A stretch of DNA of 64,000 nt from Bidens hawaiensis (taxonomy: Eukaryota; Streptophyta; Magnoliopsida; Asterales; Asteraceae), in assembly GCA_021521415.1 (NCBI GenBank), contig JAIQDT010003584.1, positions 61,823 through 125,822 on the forward strand, in the 5' to 3' direction. A program made the position numbers and the translations under genes. Below, in pieces: positions 23,701 to 33,929 of the stretch (positions are counted from its first letter, which is position 1; each line of letters opens with the position of its first letter). The notes beneath the pieces are model-generated. The model had not been told where the DNA came from and searched no databases. It saw nothing but the letters and a program-made list of their open reading frames with translations.

Positions 23701-24339
23701 ATCATTAAAAACCTGGTTTCCCATGATTCTATCCAGCTTCTTCATAAGACCCGAATTACCCTTTGGTTTTTGGGTCCAAGTGTATTGAAGACCAGTAAAT
23801 TTTATATCTAAGATTTCAAGCTCTTGAATACAGTCGTTGAACTCAACAATAGAAATATCCCTCAATGAGGAGCTAGAAGTAGACTCATCCAGACTCAGAA
23901 TCGTATTAAAATCCCCCATCACAATCCAAGGCTTGTTATTCACAAAATTTTTATGGATCAGAAGATTTTGCCATAATTGACGCCTCAAAAGATACGAATT
24001 ACGAGCATAAATAAAAGAAAAGAACATTACTTTCCGATCAGACTTAAGGCTAATTTGCGTATGAACCACTTGATCCGATTGAGAGAGAATCATCAAATCC
24101 ATCACATTCGTATCCCATCCGATAATAACCCGAGAGTACTTATCACAAACATTACCATTAGAACTCCAGCTCCAATTACGAAAAACCCTACTACATATCC
24201 CTATTAAATTTGAGGGTTGAACATGCGATTCTAAAATAGCACATAACGAAACCTTATTTTCAGTTATAACCTGCCGAACCTCGCTTTGTTTGGGGAAGCG
24301 ATTCAAACCCCTCACATTCCAAGAAACAGCATTAAACAT
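20704..24339 (-). CDS. LINE ORF2: endonuclease / reverse transcriptase, intact
   Basis: 1211 residues. The AP-type endonuclease occupies about residues 1-235: SWNVRG (6-11), Glu37, GDFN (142-145), SDH (228-230). Reverse transcriptase spans about 480-770, with YRPISLCNVVYK (518-528), [21 protein letters not shown] and the catalytic FADD (692-695). A zf-RVT-type zinc-binding region follows near the end (CPFC..DSHDHLFFRC). The protein ends about 60 residues later with no RNase H domain. It nicks target DNA and copies the LINE RNA. The ATG overlaps the ORF1 stop by 8 nt (ATGTTTAA). All catalytic residues I can see are present, so this copy may still encode active enzyme. Confidence 0.93.
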   Translation of the reverse strand: MFNAVSWNVRGLNRFPKQSEVRQVITENKVSLCAILESHVQPSNLIGICSRVFRNWSWSSNGNVCDKYSRVIIGWDTNVMDLMILSQSDQVVHTQISLKSDRKVMFFSFIYARNSYLLRRQLWQNLLIHKNFVNNKPWIVMGDFNTILSLDESTSSSSLRDISIVEFNDCIQELEILDIKFTGLQYTWTQKPKGNSGLMKKLDRIMGNQVFNDNFPGSYVEFQPYRISDHTPAILSIPLSKKFCPKPFKFSNVLISHAGFKKVVRDGWNIEVEGYYMFSLTKKLKNLKKPLRKLLYEKGNLHIRVNKLRMEVDSVQRSIDADPFNPTLREEQAALVNALNDAILDEERFLKQKAKVDWLKLGDSNTAYFHKVVKANQSRNQIDCLEDEAGNVFHGEDVAKVLVNYFKGFLGNAGSVSELDDHDLFSTKLSTTQANSMVGPVSAEEVRGAMFDIGDDKAPGPDGFSAAFFKNSWDIVGPLVILAVQDFFISGKLLKEVNHTILSLLPKVGNARYPKDYRPISLCNVVYKCITKIIANRIKGSLEGIVDINQSAFIPGRNISDNILLAQELMHSYHLDRGTSRCAFKVDIQKAYDTVDWSFLKRILIGFGFHPKMINWIMTCVATSSFSVLVNGIPHGFFVGKRGLRQGDPLSPYLFTLVMEVLTLILKRRIRNSDGFIYHPNCEDLDIVNLCFADDLFIFLHADPVSIQVIMGGLEEFKEVSGLAPSLPKSTAFFCNTLNHIKLAILNISPFAEGNLPVKYLGVPLVSKSLSYRDCRVLVDRVRGRLADWKNKSFSFAGRLQLIKSVVSSMHIYWGMMFLLPAKLITEIERLMRKFLWSNGESCRGKAKVAWEAVCLPKSEGGLGIRRFSEFNVALLSAHVWKLLSNKESLWVRWIHTYKLRGLSFWAVQNRGNMSWTWRNLLQIRQMVRQFFWFRLGNGESTSAWYDNWCAPRPLIDMVSARSIHREGFSLYDKVSNLVEEGVWRWPNDWNSIFQSVQFPPIQEHKGDEVWIKDLNGKFVQFSVNNIWHAIRFKDRKVSWCNVVWHPNCIPKHAFVLWLIIKKRLKTQDKVRYWETRNDVSQVCPFCDIQPDSHDHLFFRCSFSLKVWKGVCGFAKIESYSDTWGDILVKYESFASSKAADVVTAKLALAASCYLIWQERNLRLFKNQKRDCSQIIDAIVGIVRLKLLSSQSSGSRKWMEVWKLPNAIFED

Positions 24340-25758
24340 TAGGAACCTTTGAACCGGGAGTGCTTGCCCCCTCAGAATTTACCTTAATATTTATCTCATT
24401 GAAAACTTCCTCAATATCATCATCCGACTCTTCATTGAAACCATCCACATCATCTATGTTTTCTGACAAAGGGGCAAAAGAATTTTCAATCCCCTTCTTT
24501 TTGTCATTATTCTGAGAATCTTTCTGTTTAACACGATAAGCGAATTTTGGCTTAGGTTTAGAAAGATGAACACCCTCAATAACCTTATACTCACTACCAC
24601 CCGCTTTTGATTTATGCTTTCGTTGAACTAGTTGAAATCCCTCCTTATCATCCCAATTTTTCTCTTTAACAATCTCTTTAACTTGTTTAGGACACTTCCT
24701 ATCTGAATGGCCAAACGATTTACATGAGCTACAATGAGGAGGTTTCCATTCATACTCAATCTCCACTGTTTGTTTAATGACACCCTCTCCAAGCAACGCT
24801 GGAATTCCAACCACTAAAGAATCTTTAAACTCATGATCCGCTTTCAATTCAATCAAAGCTCTAGCATAGCTACTGCGACCCCAAGAATCAACACACATAG
24901 ATGATGTATAAGAATCCAGCATAATCGGATCACCAACCTTTGTAGCTAACATACTTAACCCATCCTCCGTATAAGCAACTAACGGCACATGATGCATTTT
25001 AACCCAAACCGGGACACGAGTAACTTCAGATTTGCATAATACAGTAAACGGGGTCCATATATTTAAGATAAGAGGCATCGACCGGATTAGCCAAGGACCA
25101 TGTTCCATAACTCTATCCATTCCCTCCTTTGAATCAAATTTAAAAAAGAAAAATCCATCCGCATTCATCATGCATCGTTGGATACCAAACTTAACCCAAG
25201 TATTTTTAACATATGATTCAACAACCGGAAACGGGAGTCTTTTGTCCAAAAAATAACCATACAAAGTATGTTCATACCTTTCATTGACCTCCTTTATTGA
25301 TGATTTCGGAAGAATCACATCCACACCTTCAATATTTGAATCTGACTCCAACACCTAAAGTTTATCTTCTTTTTCTCAGAATTTCCGGTTTTGAGAACCC
25401 CGGCATGTGAAACTTTTGAAACACAGTTTTCAACCCCATCGGTCATACCAGAATCACCTTGAGGACCTGCACTCTTATCATCCTCCAAATCAACATTCTG
25501 ATCATTATTATTTCCAGAAACTACTCCATTTTTGTTAACTAAATTTGATAAGATAATATCCTGATTCTTTGAAACTACATCATGAATATTATATGAAACC
25601 CTAGCCACCTTTGTATTATGTGAAACCCTAGCCACCTTTGTATCAGCCGCCTCATGAGTATTAACATCTTGAATATGTTTCTTTAGAATACCACGGATCG
25701 GAGCACCATCAATGTTCTTTACTTTAGTAGCGAGATTGATCTCCTCTTTGGACTCCAT
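24332..25758 (-). pseudogene. LINE ORF1 (DUF4283 and CCHC zinc knuckle), one frameshift
   Basis: RNA-binding ORF1 of the LINE. The N-terminal part (25758 down to about 25355, from MESKEEINLATKVKN) reads in one frame and the rest (25354 to 24332) in another. The second frame opens directly after a TAG with GTG, not ATG, so a one-base indel near 25355 is the simplest explanation. The second part shows the DUF4283-type fold (YFLDKRLPF, FKFDSKEGMDRVMEHGPW, VPVWVKMHHVPL) and a CCHC knuckle CSSCKSFGHSDRKC, then an acidic C-terminus. It overlaps ORF2 by 8 nt. Confidence 0.85.
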
Positions 25759-26784
25759 ACTCGGAAATCAAAAGCACAAGCGAGGAATCTCTTCTACCAA
25801 AAACGGATGAAAAAACCAGAAGAACGAAATCCAAATCACAAAGAGCCAATGATCCTTAAAAGGTTAATAGAATTCGTACCAATCAAACTGAACTATAACT
25901 ATAGCCGCGATTGATTACAGACCTACTAAGCAATCAGGATCAAAGGATATGATACGGATGAAACACAAAGAACAAAACGAAAACCTAATTCAAATAAGAT
26001 TACGATTAAGATTTGAAACAAGAACTGAATTAGATCAAAAGAAAACTAAAACCCTAATCGCCCATAATCGCCCATTTGGCAATAAGATCTCTGCTTCAAA
26101 CCGAACTTCCCCAAGTGGTTATTAGTGTGTATATAAATGTTGTGATGTAACTTGATTATTATATGAATGACGTGATGATATAAAGTGTGTTGTGGACAAG
26201 TAGAAGTAGGGTGTGATAGAAGTGGCAAGGGTCTAGTAAGAGTGTTAGTAGCATGACGATAGTACGTGGTAGGGTAAGCCTATGCGTGACTTCTTTATTA
26301 AAGTGGAAAAGTGGCATAACATTATTCGTTATAAAGTGGCATAAGTGGCTAAGCTGTAGGGGTAATTAAGGGGCTAAGCTGTAGGGGTATTTAAGTGGTT
26401 AAGCGGTAGCAGGTTAGACAATGGATTATGTGTCTTCGGATACGCATATGTTGTGTGTAGTGGTTGTATGACAAGTTGCCTGATTAACTAGAACTCACTC
26501 AGCGTAGCTGACTTTTAGTATGCACACAGGTGATCAGACTGAAGAGCTAGCATGAGGATGACACATGGCATGGATCGAACGACTGGCATCTGAAGATGGA
26601 AGAAATGATGTTTTGGATATAATGTTTTGTGTTATGGTATCAAAGAAAAGATATAATGTTTTGTAACGAATGTTTTATGTTAACGTTTCCGCGAAAGTTT
26701 TAATTAACTCTGGTTGTAAGAACTGTGTTTATGAGTAAATCCGACGCTAAAGTAGGGCCACTGGGTACGGGGCCTTACACACCA

Positions 26785-28753
26785 ACTGCCTATTAGTATT
26801 TTCCTCAATAATTTGTTCAGCACTTGGTGTTGTTTCAGCATGTTTTTCATCAATATTCTCCTTTTCAGATTGAAACTTCTCCACAACCACAACAAGAGCT
26901 TTCTCTGCATCTTCACTTTGTTTTAACCTCAAGATTCATTCAAGAACCTCTTTGTCAATCTCTTATTCAAAATTCTTAGCTGATTCTATATTTCTATTTG
27001 TTCCAACAGAACTCTTTGTTCATCAATCTCTTTCTCAGTCAGCATATAATTAAAAATTTTCTGTCAAACATTTCTTTTAACAGCTGGTTATATAAAAGTT
27101 TTGCCTTTAGTGCAGAGTCATCCTTATAAAAGATGTGGTCATTAGATCCACTGTATTCCTTCAAAGGCTGCAGCTGGCTTTCATCTTCTGCCACTGCTTT
27201 GCCTTTTTCCTTTCTTCTCTCTTCATCCTCATCAACTGGTTTAGATGAACAAACTCTTTCATTGTAGGAGGTGGCGTTTCATCTATGTCTCTGAACAAGT
27301 CTTTTATTTCCTCAAAAATTATCTCCTTCTCAGCCATTATGAAGGAGTCAATTCCCTCAAAATCTCCATATATAGCATCAAGGTCTGAATCATCTTCAAT
27401 CCTTTCAACATTATCAGCACCTTGATACATCTCTAAGTCTTCCTCCACAACGTTCTTCTCAACATTCTCCCTCACTTCCTCCTCTACTTCATTAACCGCA
27501 TTTCCACTTTCCTTCACATATTCTTCCTCCACATTCTCTTCATTTTCCTCATAAATCATTCCAATCATGTTCAATTAATTATCATCAGTGGCAGCAACAA
27601 CAGGGACATTCTCCACCTGTTTTGGTGCATCTGAGGTCTTCTTAACCTTAGACGTCAAGGATTGAACCTCCTTTAGGGAATTTTGCAACAGGTTTTGCTA
27701 TTCAGAATTTCTTGCTCTCAATTCAGAGTTCTCCACCAAAAGATCAAAATTCCTTGTTAATAGATTCATTATTAGGGAAGGGATGGGGAAAGATCAAAGT
27801 TTAAGGTTCTGGGTTAGGGATGTGGGAATTTTGGGTTTGTGTTTGATGTATTGGACTTTGAATAATGGGCGAGCTTAGATGTGGTAAAGGGTTTTGGGTT
27901 TGAACAAGAGGGGGTTGGCTTTGGTTTGGGGTAAATAATGATGAGGAATGGTCAGTTTGGGCAATGTCTAATGAGTAGGATGGGGATTGGATTGGTAAAT
28001 CTGGTGGTGTAAGGTTTTTTGTATGTTGGATTACATTAGAAACAGAATATTCATGAAATACCTCCTCATCAACCTGTGGTTGTACTTCAACTACGATCTC
28101 TTCAATAACCAACTTAACACCTTGCTCATCATCATGATTATCATCATCAAAATCACTACTTTCGGATCTTAGAGAACAAGTGTAGCACCAGTAGTTGGCA
28201 AGTCTGGATCTAACTCATTGAAAATAATATGTAGAAATCTAGGGTACATGAGGTATATATTTGCTTCTCACTTCCTTGAATTTATTACCAAACCATCAAT
28301 TTTAATAGAGAAATTGAAAGGTTCATCATATAGGACAGCTACAGTGGCTGTTGTTAACTCCCTGCTCAACAGGGTCCATGTGCCCCTTCTCAAAGACATG
28401 CTTTGAGTAATGTGATGGATTAAGAACTAGTAAATTAATGGAAACATTCCTTTCTGGAATTGCCCCTCATTGATCTTTCCTTGATAGCCCATGATCTCAT
28501 AAAAGACCCTTAACAACCTTTGTTGTGAATATGACAGTTGTTCAGCGAAGTTGTAATTCAAATGTAGATCCTCTTGAATAAGTTTCTTAGTAATTTCCAC
28601 TTCACGTCCAAGCACGATTTCCTCTATTCTTTTGCCATTTACGTCATCAACAAATTGTGTGATCTTCCAGAAATCTGTGTGTTGATTTCTATATATAATT
28701 GGGCTTTCTGTGAGGGCGACCCGCAAGTTTGATTGATTTGACCAATTGATCAT
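26785..28753 (-). pseudogene. Decayed additional (env-like) retrotransposon ORF, N-terminal half
   Basis: Open stretches at 28427-28753 (starting MINWSNQSN, with ALTESPIIYRN, FWKITQFVDDVNGK, LIQEDLHL and MGYQGKINEGQF), 27801-28112 (Pro/Gln/Ser-rich: PIQSPSYSLDIAQTDHSS), 27161-27574 (very acidic) and 26747-26932. The first block has the conserved pattern seen in many retroelement-encoded plant proteins of unknown function that lie downstream of pol in Sirevirus-like elements. Stops and frameshifts separate the blocks. The frame runs on across the solo LTR into 18927-16549. Confidence 0.6.
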
Positions 28754-29200
28754 CAGTTATAATGGTTGATTCTCTTCAGTGATTTGGGGAAAATCACACG
28801 TATTATGCTTCGGTTCGAATTTATACGCTGCACACAAACAAGAAAACACACATTGAAAGTAGAAGTTAGTCAATGGAACATATTCTGAACATGCATGTAG
28901 AAATAAGTGAAGAAGAAAGCATAAAAGGATAGTCTTTATGAACCTGTTCTTCAAAAATTAATAACCTACACATAAAAACAGAGACATTAGTAAATCTGAA
29001 AATTAAAGTTCTAAACCCACATAATGAGTGTCGGAAATCATTTAATCAAAACTTACCAAGTCGAAATTAGAGTAGATGATAAAGTTTAGAGCGATTCAGC
29101 AAGCAACGGTTCAATAACTTAGGGCACGAGTAAACTGGGTGTAATAGTAAAGAGAGGGAAAAGTGAATGAAAATTTTCCAAGTCCCCCTTTATACTATAC
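28754..29200 (-). promoter_or_regulatory. Candidate internal promoter and spliced leader of the additional ORF
   Basis: Minus strand: TATA-like GTATAGTATAAAGG (about 29187-29200), then an ATG-free leader with a consensus donor CTTG|GTAAGT (GT at 29056-29055), acceptor TGTAG (28967-28966), a 22-nt middle exon (28944-28965), a second GT (28943-28942) and acceptor GTGTGCAG (28829-28828). After both introns the first ATG is the one at 28753 that opens MINWSNQ. Splice sites are by eye only. Confidence 0.35.
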
Positions 29201-29390
29201 CCTTTTGTGTTTGAAAGTGGGTTTTGAATGTTTTTGTCGCTTAGTATCTGAATACCGCCAAAGACCCCATTTTCAAATTCTTAAACACAAATTTTGCTCG
29301 AGCAAAGTATTTTACCAATGTTTTCTCAAATATAAAGTTTGCTTGATTTTAGATATATTAGTAGAAATGAAAGAAGTTAATAGAAGGTAG

Positions 29391-29536
29391 GTTAATAGCA
29401 GGTAAATACTTTGCATGAATTTCAGTTAATTAGTGATATGCTTAAGGTTCAATTGTTTGCAGGAAAGTTAATAGCAGGTAGATACTTAGCATGAATTTCA
29501 GTTAATTAGTGATATGCTTAAGGTTAAATTGTTTGC
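29391..29536. repeat. Two-copy tandem repeat, 76-bp period
   Basis: Copies at 29391-29460 and 29467-29536 (gttaatagcaggta ... ttgtttgc) differ at only a few positions and are separated by aggaaa. They lie upstream of the candidate leader. Confidence 0.9.
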
Positions 29537-29539
29537 ATA

Positions 29540-30530
29540 ATACATAAATGGATAACACTTAATGCACAATGATGCCTCATATCTCTTCTCAAAGCTTATT
29601 TGGCTTTCTCTAGATCACCCTAATTTGACTTCAACCCCGTGATATTTGGTCAAATATCTTTAAATGACAGAACATGAATAATTTTTCTTATGTTAATAAA
29701 GTTACTTTTCAAAACTTCAAACTTTTTTGAGGTTGAACGTTGGACTTACATGCCACGCAGTTCGGACTTTACAAGACAACCATTTAAGGTGCTTAGTACT
29801 TATAATGATGCCCCACCTTTGTAGTTCTAGTTTAAACCCTCAAGTTTGTAATTTTTATTATCAACTTTTGGTTGATTTATAATCGTTTTGCTCAATTTTT
29901 GTTCTTTGTTATATATAAAATGAATCATTTTTAGTGACCAAATACAAACAGGCTTGTGTATTATTGGGTAGTTACTTTTCTGCCTATCATACGAAGAGAT
30001 TTATTTTGAAACATGCATATTTCATCAATGTATCTCCCCATTAAGTTTAACAGTTTCATTTAGTTTATATCACTTCAGTTTTTACACATCATGGAAAGCT
30101 ACCAAACTTATCAATGACTGCACTATTAGCCTTTTTAGCCTATTAAATCCATAAGATTAGTGTAAATAACCAGTTTACTATCATTTCCCATAAGGTTGGA
30201 TCAATTTCCATTTAAAACCTTCAAAGCTTAATATGAATAATCTTAACATGTCTCAACACCAAAAAATTGTTGGTTTATCAAAAACATTCTTCTTTTGAAA
30301 AAATTATTTAATAAATCATTTAATCACATAAGTTTTAGCACAAAAACAGTTTTGCCAAAGACAAAATGTTCACATAATCACACATAATCATTGTGTTGCA
30401 TTGATGCATAAACACAAGTAGTCGTACATGAACTTCATTCAAGACAAAACATGCAAGAATCAAATTGTCCTAAGCACACAGTGCATAATCATTTCAAAAC
30501 AGTAATCATGATCAATTTTTCAGACCTTCA
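29540..30530 (-). other. Degenerate retrotransposon interior, no clear product
   Basis: About 1 kb between the tandem repeat and the protease motif. Translation on the minus strand is full of stops. A pol remnant (GAG-pre-integrase) is possible but not supported; integrase, RT and RNase H are not recognisable. The junction of two copia elements probably lies in or near here. Confidence 0.4.
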
Positions 30531-30665
30531 ACATGAAATACATTATCATCAATTCTAAAAGCAACAAAGCCTTTAAATTACTCTTCATAGTTAACCAGTG
30601 ATATTTTATCACAGGTCATGTGCCTAGAACATCCACTATCTATATACCATACATAATTGATTTAT
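30531..30665 (-). pseudogene. Copia protease fragment
   Basis: Minus strand WYIDSGCSRHMTCDK with the aspartic protease triad DSG at 30632-30640, followed by a short region ending HVEGLKN and then stops. WYIDSG.S.HMT is the Ty1/copia protease signature. No downstream integrase or RT follows, so pol is lost apart from this piece. Confidence 0.75.
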
Positions 30666-30700
30666 GTGGATTGTTCCAACATAGTTCAAAACAAACTAAA

Positions 30701-32610
30701 TTAGTTAAATGATGAATCACAAGCCACGCTAGCTTGTAAATCGTTAGAAACAGCAACATAAGTTGCATTTAGTTTTGGATCTTCATAGACTAGTTCACAA
30801 GACTCATCAGTCTTATAACCAGTCTCAAATATCCTTCCAAGATAGGGAATAAATCTTGTGCATTCTTCAATCACAGTCTCCTTTTTCATAATCATTTTTG
30901 GAGTCTCATCCTTGGGATTCCATAAGAAACCTCTTGGTTCATAACCATTTTTCATAAGGAACTCTTCATCACCATTCAACTTCTTTCCTTGTTATCTTTT
31001 GAAGACATTCCTCTTGAATTGTCCCTTCATATAAGATGACATTGAGTCTTCAGAGTCAAAGGACATTTTTGAACCCTGAGACTTGATTGATGGATATTTG
31101 TCCAACTTCTTGACAATCACCTTTTCTTTCTTTTCAATCACATCATTAAGTTCCATCATCAACTTGCATACCTTTCTTCAAATATTCTTCATACCTTTAT
31201 TGTATAGACCCAACTCTTGACCATAAAGTGTAGTGTCAAGAACAATGAAAGGTTATGGTATAATCCTTTCTTGGCATGCATCTATGTGGTGCCCATAAAC
31301 ATCACACAATCTGCACCATACCTTTCCCTTGTGTTCATTTACAGAAATTCCCTTTTTTAAATCTCTCACTTGGTCTTGGGGGATCCACACCAATGGTTTT
31401 TTGATGATTAATAGGTTTTCCAAAGTCAAATGAAATTGGTTGGAAAACATTGATCTTTTCAGTGCTTTTATCATCAGATCCTTTGACAAACAAGACTTTC
31501 TCTAACTTCACTTTTCTTTCTTTTAATTCCTTTTCTTTCATTAGGCTCACATACCTTCTTGCAAAATATTTTACATCTCTAATATCAAATTTTTCGTGAT
31601 TTGAGAATACTGGGTAAATGGGTGGATACTCGGTTTCTCTTTTTGTCTCTTCATGCTTCATGTTCCTTGAAACAATTGATTTCTTTTGAGGACTCCCTTT
31701 TGTATGAGTGACTTCACTTCTATTCTTTCTTTGATATCCTCCACAGATGTCAAATGACTTATGGTCCTTTATCATTTTTTCATGATGTTTCTTCATTTTG
31801 GGTGTTACTTTGGGTAATCTAGGAATATTGTCCTTTGAGTTCTTCCTTTTCTGTTCTTTACCCTTGTTACTCCCAAAGCTTGAACATTTGTCACTTGAAG
31901 TACTTTGGTATCCTAAAATGATTCACTTAACTCATTTTCTCTCACAATAGCTTTAACTTCAATGAAATTTCACTTTCATTTTCTTTTGATTCATCAACCT
32001 CCATTACAAATTCTCCTTCTTTATTCACAACAACCTTTTCATAACTTTCAGGGAATTCCTTCTTCTCATGGAATATACTCTTGAATTGATCTAGATAAGC
32101 TTCTCTTTTCTCTTTGTCAACCTTTAATGAGTAATTATCATTGAAGAGAGGTGGGACAACTTTATACTTATCTTCAGCCTTAATCTTCACCAATTTCCCA
32201 CATATATTACCAGTTGCAACCAAGTTCTTCATAAAATCAACCTCAAATTGAAGTGGGGTATTTTTTACTTTTTCTTCCAAATACATCTTCTTCAACCCCT
32301 CTATTTCAATGGGTGTATCTTGACTGAGTTTCATAACTATCCAGACAGTCTTGTTCTAGACTTTTGACCTGGTTTTCATTGGTTATCTCACTCATATCAT
32401 AAACATTGATTATACTTTCTTTCTTGAAACACTCACCTAGAAATTGATCAACATCCTTTCCTAATAACTCATTCATAACAAGTAAATATGAGATTGAGTG
32501 ACTAGAATATACCTGAGTTGTTGAAGATTTAACTTGTTCATTAATTTTAGCCATGAAAGCTACATTGGCCTTTTCAATTTCTTCTGCATGATTACTCCAG
32601 TCAAACATCC
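30701..32610 (-). pseudogene. Copia gag-to-protease spacer, broken ORFs
   Basis: Open stretches at 32306-32608 (MFDWSNHAEEIEKANVAFMA), 31942-32334, 31335-31796, 31253-31489 and 30701-30979 in several frames. They are Lys/Glu-rich, and one holds a CRLCDVYGHHIDAC zinc-knuckle-like motif (31253-31489). The order and the FDWS..AEEIEKANVAFMA opening match the stretch between gag zinc finger and protease in Sirevirus-like copia elements. Confidence 0.6.
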
Positions 32611-32742
32611 CATCTTGAGATTATTGAGCTACAACAACATTTCTTTGGTTTCTTGGTTGTGGTGCATTGGTTCTATTCTGGTTTAAAGGTGCTTGAGGGG
32701 GATTCTGTAGATTTCTTTGACTTGGTTGATGTTGTTGGGGTA

Positions 32743-33929
32743 TTATTTGCTGATTATTCTGAAATTGTCCCTGTTGATTCCCTTGGCCTTGTTTTTGAAA
32801 CTGGTTCCTCTACTGGAAGTTGTTGTTATTATTGAAATTGTTGTTCTGAACTGTATTGGTTGATTATATTCGCTTGCAAAATGATCAGGTTGTTGACAAT
32901 TGTAGAAAATTGTTGTTTGATTTATCAAAGCCAATTTTTTCATATAGGTAAGAGAATGTTGATCTTCTTGATAGTTATATAATCTCTTGCATCTTAATGC
33001 TAACATAGCAGTTTGCCATTTCAAATCCATGTCTTCAAGGTCATCAGCATTAATTTGTTCCAATTTTTCTTGCACAATACTTGTGTGAATAAGATTGTTG
33101 GCCACAAATGCATTGTAAGAGTAAACATAGAGAACAAAACTTGATATTCATTTCCTTGAGTTGAGCGACCATGGACATATGGAGCATGTCCAATGGCCAT
33201 AGAAATAGAATTACCATTATCAATCATTTGAACACTAAATATTTGTTGTCCGGATTGGCTGCCAGATGTTTGACTTGCTATGTAAACTCTGGGAGTTTCA
33301 ACATTAAAGACATTGGGCTCTTCAATGATAATAAGCTGCTGTTGATTCTTGGTAGACAGATTTCCGATGGGAGCAATTAAAGCATTAGCAACTTGAAAAC
33401 TTGGCCTCTCTTCTCTGATCATATTGTTCTCAATCATTTCATGTTCAGCGGCTTGAAGGAAACAGATCACATCCTTAAGCTTAAAATTGGGAAAATTGGC
33501 CTTTCCCTTAATGAATTTGCTTGCAGTGTACCACTCTCGGGATAATGATGATAACATTTTCTTGATAAGATCAAAATCATTGATAACAAGATCAGTTGTT
33601 CTGATTTCATTGACAATTGCCACAAATCTTTGCAAAACATATTTTATCCTCTCTCATTATTCAAACTTGAATTTGTCAAGTTGTTGTTTCAACCTGTCCT
33701 TCTTAATGTCTTTCAATTCCGTGTTACCTTTAAACATTTCCACCACTGCATCATACATAGCGTTTGTAGTGATGTGATGATTTACACTGGTCAGAATTTC
33801 CCATGACAAACCCAATTTTAGCATTGAAAGGGCCTTTTCATCTCTCTTCTTCATCTGCCTTTCAAGTGCTTGATTGTTGTTTGTTCCTTCAGCAGGAACA
33901 TAAGGACCATTTCTGATTGAGTTCCACAA
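32743..33929 (-). pseudogene. Copia gag (UBN2-type), frameshifted
   Basis: Three overlapping frames (33657-33929, 33021-33635, 32743-33105) make one gag. The first has LSWEILTSVNHHITTNAMYDAVVEMFKGN, the second NEIRTTDLVINDFDLIKKMLSSLSREW, typical of the UBN2/copia gag fold. The third has INADDLEDMDLKWQTAMLALR and a worn zinc knuckle (FYNCQQPDHFASEYN, only one of the expected Cys residues kept). Frameshifts and the lost knuckle make it non-functional. Confidence 0.78.

Larger units (their letters stand above)
20527..26107 (-). mobile_element. Full-length L1-type LINE inserted in the solo LTR
   Basis: A 16-bp target duplication tccccaagtggttatt (20511-20526 and 26108-26123) borders the element. 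The poly(A) tail appears as poly(T) at 20527 on the plus strand. Going 5' to 3' on the minus strand: leader, ORF1 (25758-24332) and ORF2 (24339-20704), then about 180 bp of 3' UTR. It is about 5.58 kb long. ORF2 is intact; ORF1 has one frameshift. Confidence 0.93.
18928..26779 (+). mobile_element. Solo LTR (Ty3/gypsy-type), split by a LINE
   Basis: It starts TGTAACATCCCG and ends GGGGCCTTACA, flanked by the perfect 5-bp duplication cacca (18923-18927 and 26780-26784). There is no internal retrotransposon sequence, so it is a solo LTR. A TATA box (ATAATATATAAACC) is near 19121-19136. Without the LINE it is about 2.25 kb. It is the same family as the LTRs at 45443 and 50751 but lies in the opposite orientation. 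Confidence 0.88.

Noticed and set aside
22856..24207. Plus-strand open frames opposite the LINE ORF2
   Set aside because: Antisense shadows of a clearly coding minus-strand frame.
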